In this document: one piece after another, positions 19,910 through 32,071 of the stretch
Layout of the letters: every line of letters begins with the position of its first letter
Numbering within the stretch: the stretch's first letter is position 1
Assembly: GCF_000142805.1 (NCBI RefSeq)
Contig: NC_013078.1
Coordinates: 124,001-188,000, forward strand
DNA length: 64,000 nt
Reading direction: 5' to 3'
Source of the DNA: Lachancea thermotolerans CBS 6340
Taxonomy: Eukaryota > Ascomycota > Saccharomycetes > Saccharomycetales > Saccharomycetaceae
Made by a program: the position numbers and the translations under genes
Notes under the pieces: generated by a model
The model's input: the letters and a program-made list of their open reading frames with translations, nothing else
Told to the model about the DNA's origin: nothing
Database searches by the model: none

Positions 19910-20818
19910 TTACGGCTTGGCACCACTTACTCTGAGGACGAACTCAAACGACGCTAGAGCAGCCGCGTTTGCAGGGAAACTCCTCAAAAAGCTTGGAACA
20001 AACCCTTTGAAGAATCCCTTGAAACCTTTTGAGCGCCAGATGTCAGACGCAGCCATTTTCCAGGACTTGAAGCTTCCGTCGTATTTATCGCTGCACAGGA
20101 CGACCTGCTTTATCACATCACTTGGGTAAGCAGTAGTCCAAAATCCAAAAGAAGCACTAAACCCACCGGCCCAGAAGTTGATCGCAGTATCGCTCAGGTT
20201 TGTGTTGGCTTTGAACCAGCGTGTGAGCAATTCATAGGACCCCCACCAATAGATGAAGTGTGTTCTGAAGATTAGCGTACTTATCAAACCTTTGTAAAGA
20301 CCCCTGATACCATCCGCGACGTAAACCTTTTTGATTACGTCAATGGGTCCGCGATATTTGGTGGTCTTGGCATCGTATTGAACCTGCAATTTGGCTTTGG
20401 CCAGTTCCACTGGCGCTGCGATGAAGCTCACCGACCAGCCCGCCATGACACCGCTGAGAATACAGCCCGACAGAGGCAGCTTCTCTTCGTGCTGATACAC
20501 GTACTTCTTGAGCAGCATACGGTAGTTGTGGAGGCATCCTAGCATCACAGAGTCCATCAGAATCCACCCAACCAAAGGTGGTGTGAAACCAAGGTAGAAC
20601 CCGCGAACACCCTGCTGCCTCATAGTTTGATAAACACAATCAAGAGGCCCTTTGAACCTCCCTGTATCCTGCGAAGTCTGCAGCCTCACCTTGACTGTGT
20701 CAAATGGATGGCCCACTGCATTTTTAGCGAGTCCGGAGAACATTCCGGAAACAAACCCCATAATCCGGGAGTATGCTTCATTGGGCACCACTACGTTATT
20801 GTCAGTACGAGCTGACAT
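19910..20818 (-). CDS. Mitochondrial carrier, SLC25 family, YMC/CRC1-like branch
   Basis: 302 aa with the threefold mitochondrial-carrier repeat. The PX(D/E)XX(K/R) signatures are PFDTVK in repeat 1, PVELAK in repeat 2 and PSDVIK in repeat 3. Six membrane segments are expected in the inner membrane. The PFDTVKVRLQT form and the PANAA end of repeat 3 are shared with the carnitine, ornithine and glutamate-type carriers (Crc1, Ort1, Ymc1/2), so an amino-acid or acylcarnitine-type substrate is possible; the substrate cannot be read from sequence. I see no S. cerevisiae gene at the corresponding place between YJR012C and YJR011C, so it may be lineage-specific or lost there. Confidence 0.88.
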   Translation of the reverse strand: MSARTDNNVVVPNEAYSRIMGFVSGMFSGLAKNAVGHPFDTVKVRLQTSQDTGRFKGPLDCVYQTMRQQGVRGFYLGFTPPLVGWILMDSVMLGCLHNYRMLLKKYVYQHEEKLPLSGCILSGVMAGWSVSFIAAPVELAKAKLQVQYDAKTTKYRGPIDVIKKVYVADGIRGLYKGLISTLIFRTHFIYWWGSYELLTRWFKANTNLSDTAINFWAGGFSASFGFWTTAYPSDVIKQVVLCSDKYDGSFKSWKMAASDIWRSKGFKGFFKGFVPSFLRSFPANAAALASFEFVLRVSGAKP

Positions 20819-21102
20819 TTTTAGTTCTGTCTGTATTTGATAAGTGAAGTGCTAGTAGATGTGCCATTACTCGAGGCGCATCGCTGAAATTTTTCGCGCG
20901 AAGTAGGTGCAGGATAGAGAGCACTGTGGAGGAATCGGCAAGCGCGCCCGCAAGGCCATCGAGAAGTCCCGATCCGTCGACCTAACCGAGATCTGGTTTC
21001 ATTTGTCTGAATCTTTTTCGTTTTATTTGTTTAGCGACATTTTAACGTCGTGGTTCTACCGCGTGCTCATAACTCTGGAAATACGTACAATCTTGGGGTA
21101 GA

Positions 21103-21798
21103 ATGGATTCGCAGGCCTTCAGTCCGAGCTTTGAGGATGAGCTCACAAGATGTGCAACAATAATAGAGCGCTTCATTGTTTCGCTTGTGAATGTCGCCTA
21201 CTACGCGTGCTTCCACAAGCAGAACGAAGATGCGTCGCCCTCAACAGCCGCTGCTAAAAGCGCAGCTTTTAAGAAAGTCAGGGACAGTTTGTTGGCGCTT
21301 GCTGTTCGCGCTGAAAAGCTGACCAGCTCTGAGAAGATCAGTCCTGCGGACATGAAGGGCTTGGTTTGTCGAGATTTCCTCCAAGAGCTGCATCGCTGTT
21401 CTGAGGTCGCGAGCGATGAATTGCTCCAGGTATTAAACCCTATAACTACGAAGCCTCTTGATGGGTACGAGGAGCCCTCGTCGCTGAACAAAATACCCAC
21501 TCACCTACGAAACTGTATCCTAGGATTCGTCCAGATATTCCACTTTTTTCGAAAACTGCCTGTGCAGGAACAGTATCACATCTCTGCACTCCAAGCACGC
21601 ATTCTAGAGCGCGAGCTCAAGTCCGACCTACTTGGGCCGTGGACGCGCCAGGTTGAGACTCTACATTCGACAATTGGATGGATTCTTCTCTCAGATTCTC
21701 ACTTTCAACAGAAACTGAACGAGTACAAGAGTAAAACACAGACTGAGCCAGGTGCACTGGCATTTAATGAATGGCTTAGGCATGAAATCAGACAGTAG
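21103..21798 (+). CDS. Uncharacterised conserved protein, YJR011C-like
   Basis: 231 aa, predicted mostly helical and soluble, with no signal peptide or clear membrane segment. I do not recognise a domain. The assignment to S. cerevisiae YJR011C (261 aa, function unknown) rests on position: it lies between the PEX39 gene (YJR012C) and SPC1 (YJR010C-A). Features seen are a long N-terminal helix (IIERFIVSLVNVAYYACFH) and a WTRQVETLHSTIGWILL segment near the C terminus. An A/T tract resembling an RRPE motif lies at 20885-20895 in the divergent promoter with the carrier gene. Confidence 0.75.
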   Translation: MDSQAFSPSFEDELTRCATIIERFIVSLVNVAYYACFHKQNEDASPSTAAAKSAAFKKVRDSLLALAVRAEKLTSSEKISPADMKGLVCRDFLQELHRCSEVASDELLQVLNPITTKPLDGYEEPSSLNKIPTHLRNCILGFVQIFHFFRKLPVQEQYHISALQARILERELKSDLLGPWTRQVETLHSTIGWILLSDSHFQQKLNEYKSKTQTEPGALAFNEWLRHEIRQ

Positions 21799-22050
21799 AT
21801 AGCGGAATGCATGCTGAGAGCTCGATTTAGGTTTTAACTATCCGATTAATGGGGCTAATAAGCGGTAAAGACGCGGAAAACTCCACCACTACTGATGAGC
21901 TGAACGAAGCGGTAATTCGCAAACCGACGGTGGATATTGAGCACTCTGTGACATTGAATTCTTGGTTCTTCGAGATTCACCCAGTTATATGCGCAGTCAT
22001 CAGAGACGGAACCACTTCTTCCAACTACCCACCACATACAAGGTCAATTG

Positions 22051-22317
22051 ATGTCTGAGGTGCTACAAGAGATACAAAAGAAGCTGGTCTTCCCTATTGA
22101 CTTTGCGAGTCAACGCAGACTCGACCGCTCTGTCTACTTATGCCTCATGATAGGGACAGTGGTTTCCTGCTTCATAGGTTTGTTCACCCAATCGCTATTC
22201 AACCTGGTGGTATCGTTCGGGCTAACCTTCTGCGTCTGCCTAGCCTTGGGACTACCCAGCTACCCTGCATATAACAAGCAGCGTCTTGAGTGGGTCAAGC
22301 CTAAGATCAGCCATTAA
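22051..22317 (+). CDS. SPC1: Signal peptidase complex subunit 1
   Basis: 88 aa (S. cerevisiae Spc1, 94 aa), a small ER membrane protein (SPC12 family) that shields membrane segments from cleavage by signal peptidase. The N terminus MSEVLQEIQKKLVFPIDF is nearly identical to the S. cerevisiae one. Two transmembrane hairpin segments (about 28-47 and 52-70) follow, then the conserved YPAYNKQRLEWVKPKI. The ATG at 22051 is the only one that fits. Confidence 0.96.
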   Translation: MSEVLQEIQKKLVFPIDFASQRRLDRSVYLCLMIGTVVSCFIGLFTQSLFNLVVSFGLTFCVCLALGLPSYPAYNKQRLEWVKPKISH

Positions 22318-22627
22318 AATCTCTAGTGTAAGGGATGGGCTCTAAGTCGAAAGCTGTGTCCTTCAAAGCATGAAAGGGCGCGAAAGTGAGAAATCTAGGT
22401 TCTATATGCCGCAAGATAGGACTTTGAGCAGCGAGTGCGCTTTGTATAAGGTTTGTAAATGCGCCAATGGCCCTATGGTTTGCGCCCATTGGCACTTTCT
22501 CACAGGACCTCGTGATAATATATGTGTACTTCAATTTGCTGTTCTATTTAACGGGGGAAGACAACGGGATCACTTACTTGCCTCGAGCTTTTAGTCTAAG
22601 AAACAATTATACCAAGAGCGCAGCAAT
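22318..22627. promoter_or_regulatory. XKS1 promoter region with paired CCAAT boxes
   Basis: This 310-bp gap holds no gene. CCAATGG (22464-22470) and the inverted CCCATTGG (22485-22492) face each other 14 bp apart, about 140-160 bp before the XKS1 ATG. CCAAT is the core site of the Hap2/3/5 complex; control by it is inference. A CCCC-containing element (AACGGGGGAAG, near 22550) follows. Confidence 0.35.
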
Positions 22628-24373
22628 ATGACAGCTGACAAGGTTGGCGCATTCTATCTGGGATTCGACCTCTCAACACAGCAACTGAAGTGTTTGGTGA
22701 TCGACCAAAATCTGGCCTTAGTACACTCTGAGACCATAGGATTCGACAAAGACCTGAGCCACTACAAAACCACCAAAGGCGTCTATCTGCATGAAGATGG
22801 GACTGTGGAGTGTCCAGTAGCGATGTGGCTCGAGGCCGTCGATCTAGTCTTCGAGAGGATGTCAAAGCACAAGCACATTGACCTGAGCTTGGTCCGTGCA
22901 ATGAGTGGCTCTTGTCAGCAGCACGGTTCGGTTTACTGGGCTGAATCAGGACCCGGGTTGCTTCCGAAGCTCGATTCCAAGCAATCATTAAAGCAGCAAT
23001 TGTATCCGGAGGCGTTCTCCAGAAACGTGGCGCCAAACTGGCAAGACCACAGTACCGGAGAGGAGTGCCGAGAGTTCGAGGAAAGCTGCGGAGGCGCGGC
23101 ACAACTCGCTCAAGTCACCGGCTCTCGTGCTCACCACAGATTTACGGGTCCGCAAATAATGAAGATCGCTAAAAAAGAACCAGAGGTTTATCGTGCAACA
23201 TCTAAAGTCTCGCTGGTGTCGTCCTTTTTAGCTTCTATCCTGGCAGGTGAATTCACGCCGTTGGAAGAAGCGGACGCATGCGGTATGAACCTGTACAATA
23301 TTGACAAGCGCGACTACGACGACAAACTGTTACGCAACGTGGACGACGACACAGAAACCCTAAGATCAAAGCTCGGAGGGCCCCCTATCAATTGCGACAA
23401 ACCCGCGCCTGTTGGCACTTTATCACCATACTTTGTTGAGAAGTATGGTTTGAACCCCGAGTGCCAGATCTTCCCCTTCACTGGCGATAACTTGGCAACT
23501 ATCTGTTCTCTACCGCTTCAGCCCAATGATGTTCTGGTGTCCTTGGGTACAAGCACTACGATTCTTCTGGTCACCGACCAATACCACCCATCCCCTAACT
23601 ACCATCTGTTCATCCATCCCACCATTCCCCGTCACTACATGGGGATGATTTGTTACTGTAACGGTGCGTTGGCTAGAGAGCGTATCAGAGACCAACTCAG
23701 CGAAACTCACGACTGGGAGCCTTTCAACGCGGCGGTAAAATCTACCACGCTCAACACTGACAACGAAATTGCTTGCTACTTTCCCCTGGGGGAGATTGTG
23801 CCAAACGTACCCAGCTCTTATCGCAGAGCAACGTTTGCCAAGTCTCCAGACTCTCAGGAGGTGAAGTTGGAATTAAAAGATGCATTCGCTGACATTGCAC
23901 ACGATGCCAAAAACATCGTTGAAAGCCAAGCTCTCAGCTGCCGTGTGAGAATCAGCCCCCTGCTATCAAAGGATTGTGCGGATCCAAGCGTCGACTTGGG
24001 CGACTCAATGGTGCATTTTGACTGTGATGACTTTCCTCTCTCAGAGTACAAAAAGCGTCCAAGAAGAGCGTTTTTTGTGGGTGGTGCTTCGAAAAACGAT
24101 GCAATTGTCGAGCGCTTTGCTCAAGTGCTCGGAGCCACAGATGGAAACTTCCGTCTGGAAACCCCCAACTCATGCGCACTTGGTGGTTGCTACAGGGCTA
24201 TGTGGTCCCATTTGTACTACGGAGGTCTCACTAAAGCACCCTTCGACAACTTCCTCAACGAGCAGTTCAGATGGGACACGGATGTTCAGTCTCTGAGCTT
24301 AACAAAGGACAAAGAGTGGCAGTACTTTAACAACAAGATACAAGCCCTCAGTGAGTTAGAGAAGACTCTCTAA
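22628..24373 (+). CDS. XKS1: Xylulokinase
   Basis: 581 aa (S. cerevisiae Xks1, 600 aa). It phosphorylates D-xylulose to xylulose 5-phosphate for the pentose phosphate pathway, in the cytosol. It belongs to the FGGY carbohydrate kinases: the first ATPase motif is GFDLSTQQLKCLVID near the N terminus, the substrate region is SGSCQQHGSVYW and NWQDHSTGEECREFE, and the second ATPase half has SLGTSTTILLVT and FFVGGASKNDAIVERFAQVLG. Synteny agrees with YGR194C, adjacent to PDX1 (YGR193C) as here. Confidence 0.97.
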   Translation: MTADKVGAFYLGFDLSTQQLKCLVIDQNLALVHSETIGFDKDLSHYKTTKGVYLHEDGTVECPVAMWLEAVDLVFERMSKHKHIDLSLVRAMSGSCQQHGSVYWAESGPGLLPKLDSKQSLKQQLYPEAFSRNVAPNWQDHSTGEECREFEESCGGAAQLAQVTGSRAHHRFTGPQIMKIAKKEPEVYRATSKVSLVSSFLASILAGEFTPLEEADACGMNLYNIDKRDYDDKLLRNVDDDTETLRSKLGGPPINCDKPAPVGTLSPYFVEKYGLNPECQIFPFTGDNLATICSLPLQPNDVLVSLGTSTTILLVTDQYHPSPNYHLFIHPTIPRHYMGMICYCNGALARERIRDQLSETHDWEPFNAAVKSTTLNTDNEIACYFPLGEIVPNVPSSYRRATFAKSPDSQEVKLELKDAFADIAHDAKNIVESQALSCRVRISPLLSKDCADPSVDLGDSMVHFDCDDFPLSEYKKRPRRAFFVGGASKNDAIVERFAQVLGATDGNFRLETPNSCALGGCYRAMWSHLYYGGLTKAPFDNFLNEQFRWDTDVQSLSLTKDKEWQYFNNKIQALSELEKTL

Positions 24374-24775
24374 TTCAAGCGCAGATAGTCCGAAAAAGGA
24401 CGAGGAGCTCGGAAAAGACGTTGCCGTCCTTTTCAGCGGCACGGCTCTGCTTCAGACATGCCAAACTTTCGATGGCATTGTTTGAATTTATAAACAAAAG
24501 AAGAAGACCATCTTTCAGAATTGAGGCTTCTAAAAGCTCTATAATTACGAACGCTACGTACAATGATATGCAATTAATGAAGATCAAGTGACACACCCGA
24601 AGGGCATAGCTACTTTTCACTAGTGTTCTTTTATTTAAATTGACTGGTACTCTTGAGTACTCCAATCACAACGATCACATACAAAAAAATAGATAGGGTT
24701 CGATGTCCATTGAACTACGACAAAACCAAAGCAGGCCTAGAACTAGAGCGGTTTGACAGCATTAAGTGAGGCCTT
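24374..24775. other. XKS1-PDX1 intergenic region
   Basis: 402 bp without a gene: XKS1 3' region and PDX1 promoter. The one ordered element I see is a 14-bp inverted repeat, GTACTC-TT-GAGTAC, at 24647-24660, about 115 bp upstream of the PDX1 ATG. Its role is unknown. Confidence 0.5.
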
Positions 24776-26023
24776 ATGATTGCACGTGGACTATTGAGAG
24801 GAAATGCTGGCAGGCTAGCTTGCTTGAGAGCTCTTCACAGGAGCAGTGCTTTATCAAAAGCTCAAACTTTCGCGATGCCTGCAATGTCCCCTACCATGGA
24901 GAAGGGCGGGATCGTCGAGTGGAAGTTTAAGGTAGGCGACCCATTTTCAGCTGGCGATGTTTTACTAGAAGTGGAAACAGATAAAGCCCAAATCGATGTT
25001 GAGGCTCAGGACGATGGTAAACTGGCAAAAATCGTGGTGGATAACGGTGCAAAAGACATCAACGTCGGTGAGGTGATTGCTTACCTGGCAGAGCCTGAGG
25101 ATGACCTAGCTACTCTCGAGCTGCCACAACCTGAGAAGAGTACGGGCAAATCCAAAGCAGAAACAAAATCTGCAGCTAAACCAAGCGCCACCGCCAAGAC
25201 CTCGCCTGCGTCAATTTCGCAAGAGAACAAGCCAGAACCCAAGAAGAATGCCCCATCAAAGAGCTCGTCTGATTCAAAAAGTAGCACTGGCGTTGCAGTC
25301 AAGGCTAACCCTTCTCAGACTCTTCTTCCTTCCGTGCAAATGTTGTTGCACGTTAACAACATATCTGCGGAAGACGCACTAAACAACATTCCAGCTTCTG
25401 GACCCAACGGTCGGATCCTCAAAGGTGACGTTCTGTCATATCTGGGCAAGGTGTCCCAGGAATCTGTTACAAAGCTGGCGGAGTATATTGAGAAGGGCTC
25501 TGCATTGGACCTAACCAACATTGAATTGAAAGAGCCAGAGCCTGCTCCTAAAGCCAAAGAAGAAGTCGCAAAGAAAGAACCAGTCGTGCTTTCTGAGCAA
25601 TTGCATCTGAAGGTTGCGTCGGGCGTCACGTATGAGCAGCTGGCCAGATCCCTTGAGTCTTACGTCAAGGAGGCAAAGTATCTAGCTCACGAACAGCCTA
25701 CCACCAACCCATATTCCGAGCACTTTGATGCGGTATTTGAAGAACTGATAACTCCCGAGCCAAGAGCGCCTAGATTTGAAGTCTCGTACGATCTCATTTC
25801 CCTGGGGAGCAGCGGCATAAGCGCCAAGCAACAGGACGATATATTTGATCTGCTGGCAGGCACAAAACCCTCTCCTGCGGCAAGCGAGGTCGAAACCGCG
25901 CAACCAAATGAGTTTCTAGTGAGCGTAAGGGTTCAGGTTAGTGACAAATTCACTGACGCCCCAACCAAGGCGGAAAGATTCGTTCAATATCTAAGAGATT
26001 TAGAGAGTTCTGCTGAACTTTAA
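24776..26023 (+). CDS. PDX1: Pyruvate dehydrogenase protein X (E3-binding protein)
   Basis: 415 aa (S. cerevisiae 410 aa). It docks dihydrolipoamide dehydrogenase (E3) to the E2 core of the mitochondrial pyruvate dehydrogenase complex. In order: an Arg-rich, acid-poor presequence (about 1-30); a lipoyl domain (about 31-108) with lipoylated K70 in ETDKAQIDV; an Ala/Lys/Ser linker; an E3-binding motif (about 185-222, LLPSVQMLLHVNNISAEDAL); and a divergent C-terminal domain. The E2 acetyltransferase motif HXXXDG is absent, which separates it from Lat1. It is convergent with MET3. Confidence 0.96.
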   Translation: MIARGLLRGNAGRLACLRALHRSSALSKAQTFAMPAMSPTMEKGGIVEWKFKVGDPFSAGDVLLEVETDKAQIDVEAQDDGKLAKIVVDNGAKDINVGEVIAYLAEPEDDLATLELPQPEKSTGKSKAETKSAAKPSATAKTSPASISQENKPEPKKNAPSKSSSDSKSSTGVAVKANPSQTLLPSVQMLLHVNNISAEDALNNIPASGPNGRILKGDVLSYLGKVSQESVTKLAEYIEKGSALDLTNIELKEPEPAPKAKEEVAKKEPVVLSEQLHLKVASGVTYEQLARSLESYVKEAKYLAHEQPTTNPYSEHFDAVFEELITPEPRAPRFEVSYDLISLGSSGISAKQQDDIFDLLAGTKPSPAASEVETAQPNEFLVSVRVQVSDKFTDAPTKAERFVQYLRDLESSAEL

Positions 26024-26141
26024 AGCTCGAAGTCTCCGTAGGTATAAACGGTTAGTAGATGAGCGGTTTTGTTTGATCCATACCGCACGCGATAGTTGGT
26101 GCTACATCTAGTATATAAGTTACATGAGCGCTTGCAAAGGA

Positions 26142-28391
<2,250 letters not shown>

Positions 28392-29252
28392 TCAGGTTTG
28401 TCTTCTGCGCGCTACGTAGAAAGACGTCTCCCATTCTAGCCTCAACTTGATGTTATCGTCCCAGCCGCACCCGCGCTTCAGCTTCTCGATCAACGCGTCT
28501 ATGACGTCTTCCGCGCAGTCTTTGTTGTTCTTCTTCCATGCGTCGTAGACGCTCCAGGTGCTGATGAGATCGCGCAGGTCCTTCAGGGTGCAGCCCTCTC
28601 TGGTGACGCGGAAGCTGCGCGTGCCCTTTGTCTTGAGAGGGACGTTTACCTCGCTATGGACCATCTCGAACTCGTGGCTTGGGACCTGGATGGACTCGCC
28701 CAGCCTCCTGACCAGCTCCATCTCCGGGGGCCACAACGGCGCGAAGGAGCGCTGGTCCTCGTACGCGCAGTGCTTGAAGATGGCGTTGGCCTCGGGGTAG
28801 TCTACGAAGACGGGGTCCGCATAAAACCAGAACGCTAGTGTCGCTCCGGGCCTAAGCAGCCGTGCTGCTGCCCGGAAAAACTCGTCGTGCTTTACATACT
28901 GTATGGACTCGCCGCCGGTGATCATGTCGACCGAGCGCTCCTCAAAGAGGCGCGAGATGTCTTCGCCGGCCGCCTGCTGGAAGCTGACACGGCGCCGCGA
29001 GACGCCGGGCAGCTTCTCGCGCACCTGCGCGGCCGTCGCGAGCATCTTCGCCGAGGGGTCGCAGCCAACCACCGTGTCGAAATACTCGAGCAGTGGGAAG
29101 GTGCCGATGCCCGTGCCGCAGCCTACGTCCACCGCGAGAAGCCGCCCGCCGGCGTGGTGCGCCATGATGGCTTCGTAGAGGCTTTTTGGATACGTGATTC
29201 TGTATTTTTGGTACTTGTCGGAATCGATGACTCCGTTCAGGTAGAGACTCAT
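28392..29252 (-). CDS. SAM-dependent methyltransferase, TMT1/CRG1-like
   Basis: 286 aa with a class I methyltransferase fold. Motif I is LAVDVGCGTGIGTF, followed by VVGCDPSAKML and a later ATLAFWFYADPVFVDYPE block that matches trans-aconitate methyltransferase Tmt1 (YER175C) and Crg1 (YHR209W) of S. cerevisiae. The C-terminal WSVYDAWKKNNKD segment is also shared. The substrate cannot be told apart between these two. The start is the ATG at 29252 (MSLYLNGVIDSDKY); upstream there are in-frame codons but no ATG. The gene is strongly GC-rich at third positions, unlike MET3, and lies where S. cerevisiae has no gene between MET3 and TDH2/3, so it may have moved in or been lost elsewhere. Confidence 0.85.
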   Translation of the reverse strand: MSLYLNGVIDSDKYQKYRITYPKSLYEAIMAHHAGGRLLAVDVGCGTGIGTFPLLEYFDTVVGCDPSAKMLATAAQVREKLPGVSRRRVSFQQAAGEDISRLFEERSVDMITGGESIQYVKHDEFFRAAARLLRPGATLAFWFYADPVFVDYPEANAIFKHCAYEDQRSFAPLWPPEMELVRRLGESIQVPSHEFEMVHSEVNVPLKTKGTRSFRVTREGCTLKDLRDLISTWSVYDAWKKNNKDCAEDVIDALIEKLKRGCGWDDNIKLRLEWETSFYVARRRQT

Positions 29253-30489
29253 GGCTAGATGGGGAGTTACGCCGGGCAGCAAGACGACGACGTTGCTGGC
29301 AGAAACACTGCCTTAAATAGTTCGGAACGCACTACTCTCGAGAGATCTGGAGGACGCCCTTTGCGACCGGACTTCCAGAAATAGCATACAGCGCAAGAGT
29401 GCACGTGATCTATGGCACATCTTGGCGCAGTTACTACGTGCCAGGGCTATATTACCTAGTAAAAACAAGTAATCAATGTACAAAATAGCGACATAAATAT
29501 TAAAGAAGAAAACAGAGAGAACACTGTCCCGTGCGGAGCGACATCCGAGAAGGGACGCGAAACCAAACCACAGAGACCGAGACCAACATCCGGAACCTGG
29601 AACCACCAACACCATAGCCCTGGCGAGCCGGTAGCGACCGCACATAGTGCGCTTCCGCGCACACCCACACCCACACACCACAGTCACGAGACCAAGCATC
29701 CTGATCACTAAGAACGAAACATTCACCGGTCGTTGCCACGCGCGACGGCGACACAAACGTGTACGTATATAATGACACATGCCCACGTGCGCGCCGCCGC
29801 CCGCGAGCGTCTCCCGGCTTAGCGGCCGCTTCCCAACAGCGACAACTCGCGCAATACCGGCGGTTGATCGGCTAGCACTCCGCACGTGATCATCCGTGCT
29901 TGGCTCCGCGCTGCGCCCTGTGTTGTGCGTGGTACGGCGCTCCGCGCTATTTTCTGCGCGGAGTGTGGGCGGCAGAGCTCCGCCACGGGAGACGTGCGCT
30001 CGTTTACCCCGCTTGGTGGCAGAGCGCTACGCTGCGTTCTGCGCGGCCGGCGGACCGAGATGCGCGCTCCCCTAAAATGGCACTCCGGGGGGGCCTCGAA
30101 AACGTATAAATACGGCGCTCGGGGTGGCGAATTGGCGGCGGAAGAGGGCGAGAAACGGACGGCTAATGTCGGATAGACGTGTACTGCTGGAGAGGATACA
30201 AACAGTGTGTGTGCTCGCACAGCGCCGTGGCAGTGCGGCGCGAAGCCGGCGCGGAGCGCTGGGCGGCTAGTACTAGATCACTACTGACGAAATACGTAGC
30301 AACACAGGCACGTGATACCGAGCACGTGTGGGAGCATCAATCACTTCTAACGGCACACCGCCGCTTGGGTGCGGCGGGCCCACCGCGTGACCCGCGCCAT
30401 AGCGCGCGCCACGCAACCGTTACCCGGCGGCGCAACAATGGCGCAATTGGACACGCAATGTTTTTCCCAGCCACCGCCGGGTGCCGCAG

Positions 30490-30645
30490 CTTCCTCTACG
30501 CGCGCGGGCTTCCGGCCGGCTTCCCTCAGGCGCTTCCGGTCCGCCTGCAGGGCGTGCTCGGGCAGCTTCCAGGGCCATTACGTACGAGATTCGTACCTCG
30601 CTCACGGTGTCCCAGCTCGGCTTCCACAAGCTTCCTCCAGCTTCC
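30490..30645 (+). promoter_or_regulatory. Gcr1-type CTTCC cluster in the GAPDH promoter
   Basis: Eight CTTCC pentamers, all on the plus strand, begin at 30490, 30509, 30520, 30533, 30566, 30621, 30631 and 30641. CTTCC is the core of the Gcr1 binding site of S. cerevisiae glycolytic promoters. The cluster lies 235-390 bp before the GAPDH ATG. A partial Rap1-like element (ACCCA on the minus strand at 30366-30370) is nearby but a poor match. Confidence 0.6.
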
Positions 30646-30775
30646 ACTCGGTTTTAAGACGAATCTCACGCTATGTGGGCCGCCAGGTATGGCCACGCAT
30701 AGCGCACCACTGATGGCATGGGCCCTGGTGGAGGCATGGTACGGTTTGCCATCCGGTTGCGGCGTAGGAATCAAA

Positions 30776-30783
30776 TATAAAAG
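30776..30783 (+). promoter_or_regulatory. TATA box of the GAPDH gene
   Basis: TATAAAAG, a strong TATA element, 105 bp upstream of the GAPDH ATG; followed by an AC-rich leader typical of highly expressed yeast genes (CACATACACAATTC just before the ATG). Confidence 0.75.
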
Positions 30784-30832
30784 GAACCTATTCGAAAGAC
30801 ATACCTCTGGACTCTATCTTGTTCTGTTTTAG

Positions 30833-31879
<1,047 letters not shown>

Positions 31880-32071
31880 GCGTACATGCGTTGTTTAAAA
31901 TCAACTCATGGCTAATGCCTCTTTATCTAAATGTGTAATGCGACCCAATCAAGACAAATATACGTTTTAATGAACTGTATTGAAAAAAAAAGACTAGTAT
32001 TAGAGTTGGAGAGACTAGGCTTGTAGAGATCATTGCTAAACTCACGCCAAACTAAACTAAACGAAACGAAA

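Noticed and set aside
21849-22058. 69-codon plus-strand frame before SPC1
   Set aside because: It overlaps the SPC1 start in another frame, with no recognisable domain; at most an upstream ORF.
30179-30832. 217-codon plus-strand frame directly before the GAPDH gene
   Set aside because: It spans the CTTCC array and TATA box, and its composition is that of translated promoter DNA.
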